A stretch of DNA of 64,000 nucleotides from Syntrophaceae bacterium UBA6087 (GCA_002448235.1 DIXF01000001.1:463042-527041); one strand, 5' to 3'; shown: positions 32,766 through 41,893, numbered from the stretch's first letter. Translations and numbers: made by a program. Notes: generated by a model not told the origin, from the letters alone.

Positions 32766-35700
32766 GTGAATATTTCGAGCCTGTTCATAAGACGCCCGGT
32801 CATGACGACGCTCGTCATGCTGTCGTTCATCGTTTTCGGCGCCGTGGCCTACCGGGCACTGCCCGTCAGCGAGCTTCCGAATGTGGACTTCCCCACGATC
32901 CGGGTCTCGGCGAGCCTTTCGGGAGCAAGCCCGGAGACGATGGCATCATCGGTGGCGACACCGCTTGAAAGCGAGTTTTCCACCATAGCAGGGCTCGAGT
33001 CCATGACCTCGTCGAGCTCGCTCGGCAGGACCCAGATTACCCTGCAGTTCAGCCTGGAGAGGGATATCGATGCGGCTGCCCAGGATGTCCAGGCGGCCAT
33101 CTCGTCGGCCTCGCATCACCTGCCCGACGATATGAATTCGCCCCCTTCCTTCCGGAAGGTCAACCCTGCGGACGCGCCAATCCTCCTCATCTCGCTGAAC
33201 TCGTCGACCCTGTCTCTTTCCAAGGTGAACGAGTACGCGGAGAACATCCTTGCAAAACGGATATCCATGATCAACGGCGTGGCCGAGGTCAATGTCTATG
33301 GATCGCAGAAGTACGCGGTCAGGGTGCAGCTCGACCCGAAGGCGCTCGCCTCAAGATCCATAGGTATTGATGAGGTATCGGATGCCATAGGATCGGGAAA
33401 CGTCAACCTTCCCACCGGAACCTTGTGGGGGGTGCACAAATCCTACACTATCCAGAGCGCGGGCCAGCTGGAGAATGCGGCTCAGTTCCGGTCGCTGATC
33501 GTGGCGTACCGGGACGGCTCGCCGGTGCGGCTGGGCGACCTGGGGCGGGTGATCGATTCCGTAGCGAACAACAAGTCGGCCTCATGGTTCAACGACGACC
33601 CGACCATCGTGCTCTCGGTCGAGCGCCAGCCGGGCACGAATACGGTGGACGTCGCCCGGAACATCAGGGAGATCCTCCCTGGTTTCAAAACGCTGCTGCC
33701 CGCGTCCATCAACCTCGATATCCTCTACGACCGGTCCGAATCCATCGAGGAATCGATCACGGATGTGCAGATCACCCTCGTCCTTGCCCTTGTCCTCGTG
33801 GTGCTCGTCATCTTTTTCTTCCTGCGCAACGCGTCGGCGACATTCATCCCCAGCCTTGCGCTGCCGGTTTCCATCGTGGGCACCTTCGGGGTGATGCATC
33901 TCGCCGGGTTCAGCCTCGACAACCTCTCGCTCATGGCGCTCACCCTGTGCGTGGGGTTCGTGGTCGATGACGCCATCGTCATGCTGGAGAACATCGTGCG
34001 GCATATGGAGGGCGGCAAGAGCCCCATGGAAGCAGCCTTCACCGGATCGCGCGAGATAAGCTTCACCATCGTGTCCATGACCGTTTCCCTGGTGGCCGTT
34101 TTCATCCCGGTCCTCTTCATGGGCGGCGTGGTGGGAAGGCTCTTAAACGAGTTCGCCGTCACCATCGCCGTGGCCGTGCTCATTTCGGGGGTCGTTTCGC
34201 TCAGCCTGACGCCCATGCTCTGCAGCATCATGCTCCGGCATACCGAGAGGGAGAATCACGGGCGGGTCTATCAGGCGTGCGAGCGGTTTTTCGAAGGGAT
34301 GCACAGCCTGTACGAGCAGAGCCTCCGCTGGGTCTTACACCGGAGGCGGGCGGTGCTCGCGTTATCTCTGGTTTTTCTTGCCGGGGTCGTCTCCCTTTAT
34401 ATCGTTATGCCCAAGGGGTTCCTCCCGAGCGGGGATTCCGACCGGATCATGTGCTCGACCGAGGCGGCCCAGGGCACGTCCTTCGAATCCATGGTAGGGT
34501 ATCAGGATAAAGTGGCCCGGATCGTGCGGCAGGACAAAGACGTCGAAGTGGTCATGTCGAACGTGGGGAGGGGCTCTTCCAATACGGGGAGCCTCATGAT
34601 CAGGCTCAAGCCCCGGAGCGGGCGCAGCAGGAGCGCCGACGAGGTGATCCAGGATTTGAGGCCCAAGCTCGCAACCGTGCCCGGCATCAAGGCATACCTG
34701 CAGAATCCGCCAGCCATCCGCATCGGGGGCTACCAGACAAAGAGCCAGTACCAGTATGCCCTCCAGGGTCCGGATATCGACGAGCTGTACCGCTACGCAC
34801 CCATGCTCGAAGCAAGGCTGAAGGAGCTCCCCGGGTTCCAGGACGTGACGAGCGATCTCGAACTCAAGAACCCCCAGATATCGGTCAGCATCGACCGCGA
34901 CAAGGCTTCGGCACTGGGCCTGAGCGTTCAGCAGATTGAGAGCACCCTGGGGAGCGCGTTCTCCTCGCGGCAGGTCTCGACGATCTACGCATCCGACAGC
35001 GACTACGAGGTCATCCTTGAACTCGAGGAGAAATATCAGGCCGACCCGTCTTCGTTATCCCTCATCTACGTCCGCTCCTCCGGAGGGAGCCTGGTGCCCT
35101 TGAGCGCGGTCGCCCGTTTCACCCATACCGTGGGTCCGCTCACGGTAAACCATCTGGGCCAGCTCCCTGCGGTGACGCTGTCGTTCAATCTGGCGCCCGG
35201 GAGAGCGCTGGGGGACGCCGTGAAGGAGGTGGAAAGGATTGCGGGCGAAATCCTGCCCGAGACGGTCACCGGAAGCCTTCAGGGCACTGCCCGGGCCTTC
35301 GAGTCGTCCATGGTCGGCTTGAGCGTCCTGATCCTGGTGGCCATACTGGTCATCTATGTCGTGCTGGGGATCCTCTACGAGAGCTTCGTCCACCCCCTGA
35401 CCATTCTTTCGGGGCTCCCGTCGGCAGGGATCGGCGCGCTCCTGACGCTGCTCGTCTTCGGCGTAGACCTCAACCTGTATGCCCTGGTGGGGGTCATCAT
35501 GCTCATCGGCATCGTGAAGAAAAACGCCATCATGATGATCGACTTTGCCCTGGATGCGCAGAGGACGGAAGGCAAAGAACCCGAGGAAGCGATTTTCCGG
35601 GGGGCGCTTATCCGTTTCCGGCCTATCATGATGACCACCATGGCCGCCCTCGCGGCGACGCTGCCCATTGCCGTGGGTTGGGGAGCGGGGGGGGAATCCC

Positions 35701-35843
35701 GTCAACCGCTCGGGCTCGCCGTGGTCGGAGGGCTCGTCTTTTCGCAGATCATTACCCTCTACATCACGCCCGTCACCTATGTGTATCTCGATGCGCTTCA
35801 GACAGCGCTCAAACGGCGCTACCGCAGGTTCCGGCATGCCTGA
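32766..35843 (+). CDS. HAE1-type RND multidrug efflux pump
   Basis: A 1025-residue AcrB/MdtB-like proton-driven pump. It starts at GTG (MNISSLFIRRPVMTTLVML), with the N-terminal helix and two large periplasmic loops. The paired aspartates in TM4 (GFVVDDAIVMLENIVRHMEG) are intact, and the C-terminal repeat has GVIMLIGIVKKNAIMMIDFA. It belongs to the drug/small-molecule class, not the metal class. It is the third gene of the efflux operon; the convergent two-component genes follow at 15 bp. Confidence 0.95.
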   Translation: MNISSLFIRRPVMTTLVMLSFIVFGAVAYRALPVSELPNVDFPTIRVSASLSGASPETMASSVATPLESEFSTIAGLESMTSSSSLGRTQITLQFSLERDIDAAAQDVQAAISSASHHLPDDMNSPPSFRKVNPADAPILLISLNSSTLSLSKVNEYAENILAKRISMINGVAEVNVYGSQKYAVRVQLDPKALASRSIGIDEVSDAIGSGNVNLPTGTLWGVHKSYTIQSAGQLENAAQFRSLIVAYRDGSPVRLGDLGRVIDSVANNKSASWFNDDPTIVLSVERQPGTNTVDVARNIREILPGFKTLLPASINLDILYDRSESIEESITDVQITLVLALVLVVLVIFFFLRNASATFIPSLALPVSIVGTFGVMHLAGFSLDNLSLMALTLCVGFVVDDAIVMLENIVRHMEGGKSPMEAAFTGSREISFTIVSMTVSLVAVFIPVLFMGGVVGRLLNEFAVTIAVAVLISGVVSLSLTPMLCSIMLRHTERENHGRVYQACERFFEGMHSLYEQSLRWVLHRRRAVLALSLVFLAGVVSLYIVMPKGFLPSGDSDRIMCSTEAAQGTSFESMVGYQDKVARIVRQDKDVEVVMSNVGRGSSNTGSLMIRLKPRSGRSRSADEVIQDLRPKLATVPGIKAYLQNPPAIRIGGYQTKSQYQYALQGPDIDELYRYAPMLEARLKELPGFQDVTSDLELKNPQISVSIDRDKASALGLSVQQIESTLGSAFSSRQVSTIYASDSDYEVILELEEKYQADPSSLSLIYVRSSGGSLVPLSAVARFTHTVGPLTVNHLGQLPAVTLSFNLAPGRALGDAVKEVERIAGEILPETVTGSLQGTARAFESSMVGLSVLILVAILVIYVVLGILYESFVHPLTILSGLPSAGIGALLTLLVFGVDLNLYALVGVIMLIGIVKKNAIMMIDFALDAQRTEGKEPEEAIFRGALIRFRPIMMTTMAALAATLPIAVGWGAGGESRQPLGLAVVGGLVFSQIITLYITPVTYVYLDALQTALKRRYRRFRHA

Positions 35844-35858
35844 TGCTTTTTAAAGGGA

Positions 35859-36557
35859 TTACTCCCCCTGCCGGCCGGGCGCCTGAAGCTTGTACCCGAT
35901 GCCGTAGATCGAGCAGATTATCTCCTGGCCCGGCAGCAAGGCGTTGATCTTCCTGCGGATATTTTTTATGTGGGTGTCAATGGTCCGGTCGTAGCCTTCG
36001 TAGTCGTATCCCTGGACGCGGCTAACCAGCTCGCTGCGTGAGAAAACACGCCCGGGATTGGCCATGAGGATCCGCAGCAGCCCGAACTCGTTGGGCGTCA
36101 GTTTAAGCTCCTCGCCGTCAACGGTGACTTCATGAATGTCTTCATGCATGACGATACTCCCCACCTTCAGCGTGCTTCCTTCGGAAACGGGCTGCACGCG
36201 CCTGAGGACCGCCTTGACGCGTGCAACGACCTCCCTGGGGGAAAACGGCTTGCACACATAGTCGTCGGCTCCGAGCTCCAGGCCCAGAAGACGGTCGATT
36301 TCCTCAACCCGGGCAGTGATCATGATGATAGGGACCCGGGATGACTTCCTGATCTCCCGGCACACTTCCATGCCGTCCATGCCCGGCAGCATGATGTCCA
36401 GCAGGATAATGTCGGGGGATTTGTGCTTCAGGAACGGGATTACCTGGTCGCCCCGTGTCAGGTGCGACACGGAGCATCCGGACTTCTCCAGATAATCTCT
36501 CAGGAACGCGGCGATCTTATCCTCGTCTTCAACGATGAGTACATGTTCGGAATTCAT
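35859..36557 (-). CDS. OmpR-family response regulator
   Basis: A 232-residue regulator. The receiver domain (EDEDK acidic pocket near 10, phosphoacceptor in IILLDIMLPGMDG near 55, K in DDYVCKPFSP near 104) is joined to a winged-helix DNA-binding domain (LTPNEFGLLRILM, YDRTIDTHIKNIRRKI). It overlaps the histidine kinase gene by 4 bp (ATGA), so the pair is co-translated. Convergent to the RND operon and divergent, through the kinase, from the porin/selenoprotein cluster; either is a plausible target. Confidence 0.95.
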   Translation of the reverse strand: MNSEHVLIVEDEDKIAAFLRDYLEKSGCSVSHLTRGDQVIPFLKHKSPDIILLDIMLPGMDGMEVCREIRKSSRVPIIMITARVEEIDRLLGLELGADDYVCKPFSPREVVARVKAVLRRVQPVSEGSTLKVGSIVMHEDIHEVTVDGEELKLTPNEFGLLRILMANPGRVFSRSELVSRVQGYDYEGYDRTIDTHIKNIRRKINALLPGQEIICSIYGIGYKLQAPGRQGE

Positions 36558-38044
36558 GTAAAGAGCTCCAACTTGTCCGCCAGAGGCGGGTTCTGTATAG
36601 GCAGGATAATCTCTACGCGCAGGCCGCCAAGCGGTGAGTGGTCCGCCAGGACCGTCCCTTCGAATGATTCCACGATGCCCTTGCAGATAGCCAAGCCCAG
36701 TCCGCTCCCTCCCTCCTTGCGCGACCGTGAAGGGTCGATCCGATAGAGCCTGTCAAAGAGCTTGTTCAGAGATTCATCGGGAACGCCCGGCTTGGTGTCT
36801 TCGAAAACGAGGTGAAACTCGCCCTCGTCGATGCTCCACCGTATCCTCATTTCACCGGGCGGGTCGGTATAGCGCAGGCTGTTCTCCATGAGATTCGAGA
36901 AGACCTGGGCCAGCCGGTGGCTGTCGCCCATGATGGTGAAGCCGGTTCCCTGACCGGGGGCATAGGTGAGGGCGAGAGACTTCTGGACAAACCTCGGGGA
37001 AAACATCCGAAGGGTTTCGGTGAGCACCGTGATCACGTCCACCGGCTCCTTTGCTGTCGAGGCGGCGCCTACATCCACTATGGACAGCTCGTGGAGGTCG
37101 TTGGCGAGCTTTTCCAGGTGTATAACCTCGGCATAGAGCGAATCGAGACTCTTGCCGGACATCGCGCGCACCCCGTCCTGCATGGCCTCGATCTCTCCCT
37201 TGAGGATGGAGAGCGGTGTCCTCAGGTCATGGGAGATGTCCGAGATGAGCTGCTTGCGGAGGATCTCGTAGCGCTCAAGGGTCTGGGCCATGAGATTGAA
37301 ATTGTGGGCCATATACCCCAGCTCATCACGGGTCTTTACCTGAATCCGGGTATCGAATTTCCGTGAGGCCATGGCTTGAGCCCCTTTGCCGATCTGGGCC
37401 ACGGGCCGGAGGATGTTCCGTGAGAGCAGGAGGGAGATGAGCACGGACAGCGACAGGACAGAGCACCCGACGATGAAGAAGGTCATGGTCTGGCGTTTGA
37501 TATACTTTTTCTCCTCCGGAGTCGTTACTCCTTCCGTCCTTTTTATCAGGCCGAGCCAGCCCACGGTCTTTCCATCGACCATGATCGGCTTCATGAGCTG
37601 ATCGTGGATGGATGCGGTCTTGCCTGCCAATATCTTCTTATCCGCATCGTAGAGGGTCACCCTCCTCCTGATGGCCGGATAGTACTCTTCCACGGACTTG
37701 GGTTCATCGGTTTTTACCTGACCGGAACGCCCGGATGACCAGCCGGTGAGACCTTCGGGCTGGATGGGCAGCGTCGACTCGCAGACCTCTTCGGAGATGT
37801 CCGGGAAGAGCATGTCCCTGAATGCATTCGGGGGGCCTTTCACGAGTTCCCAGTCGCGGTGAATTCTGTAGGAATCTCCCAGTTTGTCTGCAAAATCACT
37901 GAAGCGGTCTATCTCCCAGTTGATCACGAATTCCTTGAGCTCCTGCTCGAAGAAATACCGCATGAGCCCCATCATCAGGACCATACTGACCATTCCGGTA
38001 AACACGAACATCAGGAAGAGCTTGTATGCAAGTTTTATCTTCAT
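36554..38044 (-). CDS. Membrane sensor histidine kinase
   Basis: A 496-residue kinase. There is a TM helix at about 8-30, a periplasmic sensor of some 130 residues, a second TM near 165-190, and a HAMP domain (RNILRPVAQIGKGAQAMASR). HisKA carries the phospho-His in LISDISHDLRTPLSILKGE. HATPase motifs are FSNLMENSLRYTD and GGSGLGLAICKGIVES. The frame is open to 38074, but the ATG at 38044 with AGGTGA upstream is the better start. The sensor domain is not one I can name. Confidence 0.93.
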   Translation of the reverse strand: MKIKLAYKLFLMFVFTGMVSMVLMMGLMRYFFEQELKEFVINWEIDRFSDFADKLGDSYRIHRDWELVKGPPNAFRDMLFPDISEEVCESTLPIQPEGLTGWSSGRSGQVKTDEPKSVEEYYPAIRRRVTLYDADKKILAGKTASIHDQLMKPIMVDGKTVGWLGLIKRTEGVTTPEEKKYIKRQTMTFFIVGCSVLSLSVLISLLLSRNILRPVAQIGKGAQAMASRKFDTRIQVKTRDELGYMAHNFNLMAQTLERYEILRKQLISDISHDLRTPLSILKGEIEAMQDGVRAMSGKSLDSLYAEVIHLEKLANDLHELSIVDVGAASTAKEPVDVITVLTETLRMFSPRFVQKSLALTYAPGQGTGFTIMGDSHRLAQVFSNLMENSLRYTDPPGEMRIRWSIDEGEFHLVFEDTKPGVPDESLNKLFDRLYRIDPSRSRKEGGSGLGLAICKGIVESFEGTVLADHSPLGGLRVEIILPIQNPPLADKLELFT

Positions 38045-38345
38045 CCGTTCACCTGTACGGTTTGTTCGTGACAATCTTCACGACTTACCCACGATCTTTC
38101 CACTGGTTCGCCATAATCACCTTCTAGACTTATCACACCCAGGCAAACGGCTGCACCCAAAAAATGGTGCAAATCCGCAGGAAGGGGGGCAGGGGCATGT
38201 ACACGATCAGCGGAACAGCCAGGGGAGGCGAACAACACAATCACTCCATGGAAACGACACATTTCCTTCATAATTGGGTGGTACCCGTTTATCGAGGAGA
38301 ACCTGCATGCGTCGTGGAAACAAAATACAACAAGAGGAGAGAAAA
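38045..38345. promoter_or_regulatory. Divergent promoter region, kinase versus porin cluster
   Basis: About 300 bp between the kinase and porin genes, which point away from each other, so promoters for both must lie here. GAGGAGAG at 38333-38340 is the porin ribosome site. I see no clear palindrome or direct repeat that would mark an OmpR-type site. Confidence 0.4.
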
Positions 38346-39671
38346 ATGAAGAGGCTGTATGTATTGTTACTTACGCTATTTCTTGTGTTCGTTTTTTCCG
38401 TTCCCGTATTCGCCTTTGAAAATATATTCGGCGGCTACTGGAACACCCGGGCGTATACCCAGAGAGATTTCACCGGCGACGATTCGGAGGATATGGATAT
38501 CCAGATGGTGGATACCCAGACCAGGATCTTTTACACGGCAAAGTTCTCCGATGACTTCAAGTTCATCAACAAGTTCGAGATGGACGCTATCTGGGGCGGT
38601 AATGCAGCGAAAAGCGACTATGGCGACATCGGTGCGGACGGCGTGAATGTGGAGATAAAAAACTCGTATGCCGACTTCACGATAGATTCTTTCAATTACA
38701 AGCTCGGCGTCCAGAACATGAAGATCAACAGGGGCTTTCTGTTCAGTGACGATTTTGCAGGCGCTGTCATTACCTATAATGTGAACAAGGACATCGAGAT
38801 TCCTTTCTTCTGGATCAAGGCGAGGGAAGGATACAGCAGCAATGTCGGCAACAATACCCACAGGAACAGCTATGATGTGGATATCTACGGCATCTACCCC
38901 AAAGTTAAGCTGGGTTCCGTCACGTTGAGACCCACTCTTGCCTGGGCCACTTCCAAGGATGCGTCATGGTTCGGGGATACCTCTAACAGCGGGTGGAGAA
39001 ATCAGGGTGCAGCAGACTTTGATAAATTCAATACCTACTACCTCGGCGCAGATGTTGATGTGAAGGTAGGGCCTGCGTCCGTGTGGTTCACCGGGCTCTA
39101 TGATTTCGGCACCATCGAGAGCCTGGCGGGCGGGGAAGACTATGATGCAAAAGGCTACCTGCTGGCACTCGGTGCAAAGGCCGATGTGAACGACGTCAAT
39201 CTTCACGGCCAGACCTTCTATGCAGCCGGGGACGATGATACCGCAGACCGCGATATCGAAGCATACCTGACGCCCATCGGCAAGGGCATGACTTACAAAT
39301 GGGCAGAGATCATGGGCCGGGGCCCGATCTTCGATAACGATTGGTCCAACGGTTCTCCGGGTGACGAGCCGACCAACATCCTCGCAGTGAACATGGGCGT
39401 AACCGTGAAGCCCGTCAAGAAGCTCGCCGTGACCGCAGATCTCTGGTGGGCGCAGCTTGCAGAAGACAATCCGAACGGCGACAAGGATCTCGGCACCGAG
39501 ATCAATCTCCTTGCCAATTATAAGATCCTCGACAACCTGAGCCTCGACGTGCTCGCTGCCTACCTCTTTGCCGGCAAGGCAACCACCGACTGGAACTACG
39601 CCGACGGTCTGGTGAAAGACGGCGACAAGAACCCCATCGAGATCGGTACGCAGCTCGAGATCAGCTTCTAA
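38346..39671 (+). CDS. Outer-membrane porin-like beta-barrel protein
   Basis: A 441-residue exported protein. A signal peptide (MKRLYVLLLTLFLVFVFSV, ending VFAF) is followed by many short amphipathic strands rich in Tyr, Trp, Asp and Asn (for example RIFYTAKFSDDFKFINKFEM, NYKLGVQNMKINRGFLFSDD). It ends in the C-terminal aromatic residue typical of outer-membrane proteins (TQLEISF). An open frame extends upstream to 38274, but GAGGAGAG places the start here. It is the first gene of the selenoprotein cluster and presumably lets that system's substrate enter the periplasm. Substrate unknown. Confidence 0.85.
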   Translation: MKRLYVLLLTLFLVFVFSVPVFAFENIFGGYWNTRAYTQRDFTGDDSEDMDIQMVDTQTRIFYTAKFSDDFKFINKFEMDAIWGGNAAKSDYGDIGADGVNVEIKNSYADFTIDSFNYKLGVQNMKINRGFLFSDDFAGAVITYNVNKDIEIPFFWIKAREGYSSNVGNNTHRNSYDVDIYGIYPKVKLGSVTLRPTLAWATSKDASWFGDTSNSGWRNQGAADFDKFNTYYLGADVDVKVGPASVWFTGLYDFGTIESLAGGEDYDAKGYLLALGAKADVNDVNLHGQTFYAAGDDDTADRDIEAYLTPIGKGMTYKWAEIMGRGPIFDNDWSNGSPGDEPTNILAVNMGVTVKPVKKLAVTADLWWAQLAEDNPNGDKDLGTEINLLANYKILDNLSLDVLAAYLFAGKATTDWNYADGLVKDGDKNPIEIGTQLEISF

Positions 39672-39694
39672 GAACAACATCGTTCAACAGTTAA

Positions 39695-39715
39695 CCGGCC
39701 CTTAAAAAGGGCCGG
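39695..39715. terminator. Intercistronic hairpin after the porin gene
   Basis: CCGGCCCTT-AAA-AAGGGCCGG, a perfect 9-bp stem with a 3-nt loop, 24 bp after the porin stop. There is no T-run, so it may reduce read-through or protect the porin message rather than end transcription fully. Confidence 0.55.
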
Positions 39716-39766
39716 TGTGTATCCATGCAGGTGACTTCAAAAGGTAACAAGGAAAGGAGCGGAGAA

Positions 39767-40195
39767 GTGAAGAAATTATCAGGAAGAGCGTTTTTCATGG
39801 TTGCGGGTTGCTTGGCAGTGGTCCTGCTCATGGGAATTTCTGCCGCGTCTGCGGCAAATGTGGGAAGCGTCACGCCCGAGGAGCTGAAGAAGCTCATCGA
39901 CGGTAAGGCAAAGAATATCGTGGTCGTGGATGCACAGCCGAAAGGCGCCTATGATGTGGGTCACATTCCGGGGGCGGTCAATCTCCCGTGGATTCCGCAG
40001 GTCAAGAGCCCGGGCAGTCTTCCCAAAAACAAGGACCTCATTCTCTATTGTGCCTGCACCCATGACGAGGACTCCACCGACCTGGCAAACCAGCTCGTGA
40101 CGAGGTTCGGTTATACCAGGGTCAAGCTGCTCACCGGCGGCTGGTTGAAATGGGTCGAGCTGGGATATCCCCAGGAAAAGACAAAAAAGAAGTAA
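39767..40195 (+). CDS. Exported rhodanese-like protein A
   Basis: A 142-residue single-domain rhodanese with a signal peptide (ending ISAASAANV), so it acts outside the cytoplasm. Typical elements are VVDAQPKGAYDVGHIPGAVN and the active-site strand LILYCACTHDEDSTDLANQL, with the candidate sulfur-carrying Cys at about 95 and a second Cys two residues later. The GTG start has AAGGAG 7 nt upstream; an in-frame ATG at 39725 would precede that ribosome site. It is a paralog of the rhodanese at 41452-41880. Each is followed by a UGSC-family lipoprotein gene at 13-18 bp, which points to sulfur or selenium transfer to or from that partner. Confidence 0.88.
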   Translation: MKKLSGRAFFMVAGCLAVVLLMGISAASAANVGSVTPEELKKLIDGKAKNIVVVDAQPKGAYDVGHIPGAVNLPWIPQVKSPGSLPKNKDLILYCACTHDEDSTDLANQLVTRFGYTRVKLLTGGWLKWVELGYPQEKTKKK

Positions 40196-40213
40196 GGAAA
40201 GAGGTGGCATGAA

Positions 40214-40858
40214 ATGAGGAAAATTTTATCGATAGTGGCGGTATTATTGGTGCTCGTGATGCCTGCAGCCTGTTCAAAGGCCCCTGATAAGGCTGCTCAG
40301 AAGGGCGGCGCCGGCCAGAGCGGGCCGTACATGGTGGGGCCGGTCAAGATGAACCCGCATCCTGCGAGCCTGGAAGGCAAGACCGTTGTGCTCAGGTGGA
40401 ACGGCAAGTTCAATGGCGACAAAGTTCTCGACCGGGTCGCCGAGCTTCTCACCGCGAAGGTTCCCGGGGTGAAGATCGTCAAACTGTGGACATTGGATAA
40501 GGCAACAGCCAATACGTCGGAAGGTCCGGAGAACAGCATCAAGTTCACGGAAAGCGTTCTCTCGCACAAACCGGACCTCGTGATCGCCTCATCCGCCGAT
40601 TGAGGGCATTGCACCTCATGGCTGGTAGTTGACCAGCTCAACGTGGAAAAAAAGGGCGTACCCACTGTCACCATTACAACCACCGCATTCTTCGACCTGG
40701 TCAAATCGACCATGGACGAACAGGGTATTGCAGAGATGGCAATCGTTCAGGTGGAGCACCCGATTGCAGGACGCAATGCCGCGGATACCAACAAGCTTGT
40801 CGACGGGGTATTCCCCGAGATTTTCAAGGCTGCAACAGCGTGGCAGCCCACCAAGTAG
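40214..40858 (+). CDS. UGSC-family selenoprotein lipoprotein (Sec at TGA 40601-40603)
   Basis: Read through the in-frame TGA, this is a 214-residue exported protein. The lipoprotein signal is LVMPAACSKAP (lipid Cys about 20). The conserved front part is LEGKTVVLRWNGKFNGDKVL with KPDLVIASSAD, the redox motif Sec130-G-H-Cys133, then TSWLVVDQLNVEKKGVPTVT and EHPIAGRNAADT. The part after TGA continues in the same frame for 85 codons and aligns along its whole length with the uninterrupted paralog at 41894-42601. TGA is therefore decoded, not a stop. A hairpin at 40621-40637 fits a SECIS. I recall curated annotation using the name 'UGSC family (seleno)protein'; its reaction is unknown. Confidence 0.88.
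40601..40603 (+). other. Selenocysteine codon (TGA) in the first UGSC gene
   Basis: TGA between codons for SSAD and GHCTSW. It gives U-x-x-C, with Cys three residues on, the pattern of selenol/thiol redox sites. The same TGA occurs at the same alignment position in two other genes of the cluster. Confidence 0.87.
40621..40637 (+). promoter_or_regulatory. Putative bacterial SECIS hairpin 1
   Basis: GCTGGT-AGTTG-ACCAGC, a perfect 6-bp stem and 5-nt loop with G in the first two loop positions, starting 17 nt after the TGA. Loop placement (23 nt after TGA) is within the window usual for bacterial SECIS. A second small pairing, TGAGG with CCTCA (40601-40618), includes the TGA itself. Confidence 0.75.
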
Positions 40859-40893
40859 GCAAACGTAAAAGTTAAGAAAAGGGGATCATTGAT

Positions 40894-41442
40894 ATGCGTG
40901 CAACGGATATGGGAACAATCGGTCAGAATCCGGCCTGGAAAGGCTGGTTTGGTAAGCTGGTAGGCAACGGATATGTCATTCTGTTCTGCCGTCTGCTTCT
41001 GGGCGCGACGTTTATGCTGTCCGCCATAGGCAAGCTCGTGGACATCGAGGCATACTCGGTGGATGCTGTATACAGCTTCGGGATCCTGCCCTTATGGCTT
41101 GCCCGCCCCGCGGGTCTCATCATGCCGTTCATCGAGCTGGGAATAGCCCTTGGCCTTATCTTCGGCGTCCTGACCCGGCTCTCGGCCTTAGGCGACGCGA
41201 TCTTAAGCCTGATCTTCTTCCTCGTGAAGGCCCACGTGCTCTTCATCCAGGGCAGGCAGATCGACTGCGGGTGTTTCGGCGCCATCATAGAAACGATGGC
41301 TTCGGTGACGATATACATGGATATCCCCATGATGATCATGGGCATCATGATCATGTCAGCGCCGGTTTCATCCCGTCACTGGGTATCCTTTGTCCGCTTT
41401 GTTCCAAAGAATCTGAAACAGAAGCTCGATCTGGTCTGGTGA
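40894..41442 (+). CDS. MauE/DoxX-family redox-associated membrane protein
   Basis: A 182-residue inner-membrane protein with four helices (about 28-46, 70-92, 98-118, 130-155). The hallmark QIDCGCFGA lies at residues 122-130, just after the third helix, as in MauE-type proteins that supply or remove disulfide equivalents for periplasmic enzymes. The gene lies between the first selenoprotein and the second rhodanese in the same orientation, with AAAGGGG upstream. A natural reading is that it links the selenol/thiol pair of the UGSC proteins to membrane electron carriers; that is inference. Confidence 0.85.
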   Translation: MRATDMGTIGQNPAWKGWFGKLVGNGYVILFCRLLLGATFMLSAIGKLVDIEAYSVDAVYSFGILPLWLARPAGLIMPFIELGIALGLIFGVLTRLSALGDAILSLIFFLVKAHVLFIQGRQIDCGCFGAIIETMASVTIYMDIPMMIMGIMIMSAPVSSRHWVSFVRFVPKNLKQKLDLVW

Positions 41443-41451
41443 GTTTTTGCC

Positions 41452-41880
41452 ATGAAGAGACCATTCAAATACCTGTTCACATCGTTAACAGGGAGCCTGG
41501 CAGCGCTGCTGTTCATCTGCCTGACAGCATCAGCTGCTGCAGGTCCCCCAAGCATTCAGCCCCAGGAGCTCAAGAAGATGATCGAGAGCCGGGCAGACAT
41601 CGTCATTGTAGATGCTCAGGTCAAGGGCGCCTTCAATGCGGGGCACATTCCGGGTGCAGTCAACCTTCCGTGGGAAGAGCACTTCAAGTCCGCGGGAAAC
41701 CTCACCCGCACAAAACCGGTCATCATCTACTGCGCCTGCGGCCAGGATGAGAAGTCTACGGACATGGCCGGTCAGTTCATAAGCAGGTTCGGATACAAAA
41801 ATGTGAAAGTCCTCAAAGGGGGTTGGTACAAATGGCTGGAGCTGGGCTATCCCCAGGAGAAGACTGCAAAGAAGAAATGA
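41452..41880 (+). CDS. Exported rhodanese-like protein B
   Basis: A 142-residue paralog of the rhodanese at 39767. It has a signal peptide (ending TASAAAG), DAQVKGAFNAGHIPGAVNLP, and the active-site strand VIIYCACGQDEKSTDMAGQF with the same C-A-C arrangement. It ends GYPQEKTAKKK, almost like paralog A (GYPQEKTKKK). It starts 9 bp after the MauE-like gene and is 13 bp before the Gly-type UGSC paralog, so the rhodanese-UGSC pair has been duplicated as a unit. Confidence 0.88.
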   Translation: MKRPFKYLFTSLTGSLAALLFICLTASAAAGPPSIQPQELKKMIESRADIVIVDAQVKGAFNAGHIPGAVNLPWEEHFKSAGNLTRTKPVIIYCACGQDEKSTDMAGQFISRFGYKNVKVLKGGWYKWLELGYPQEKTAKKK

Positions 41881-41893
41881 GGCAGGCCGAGAG

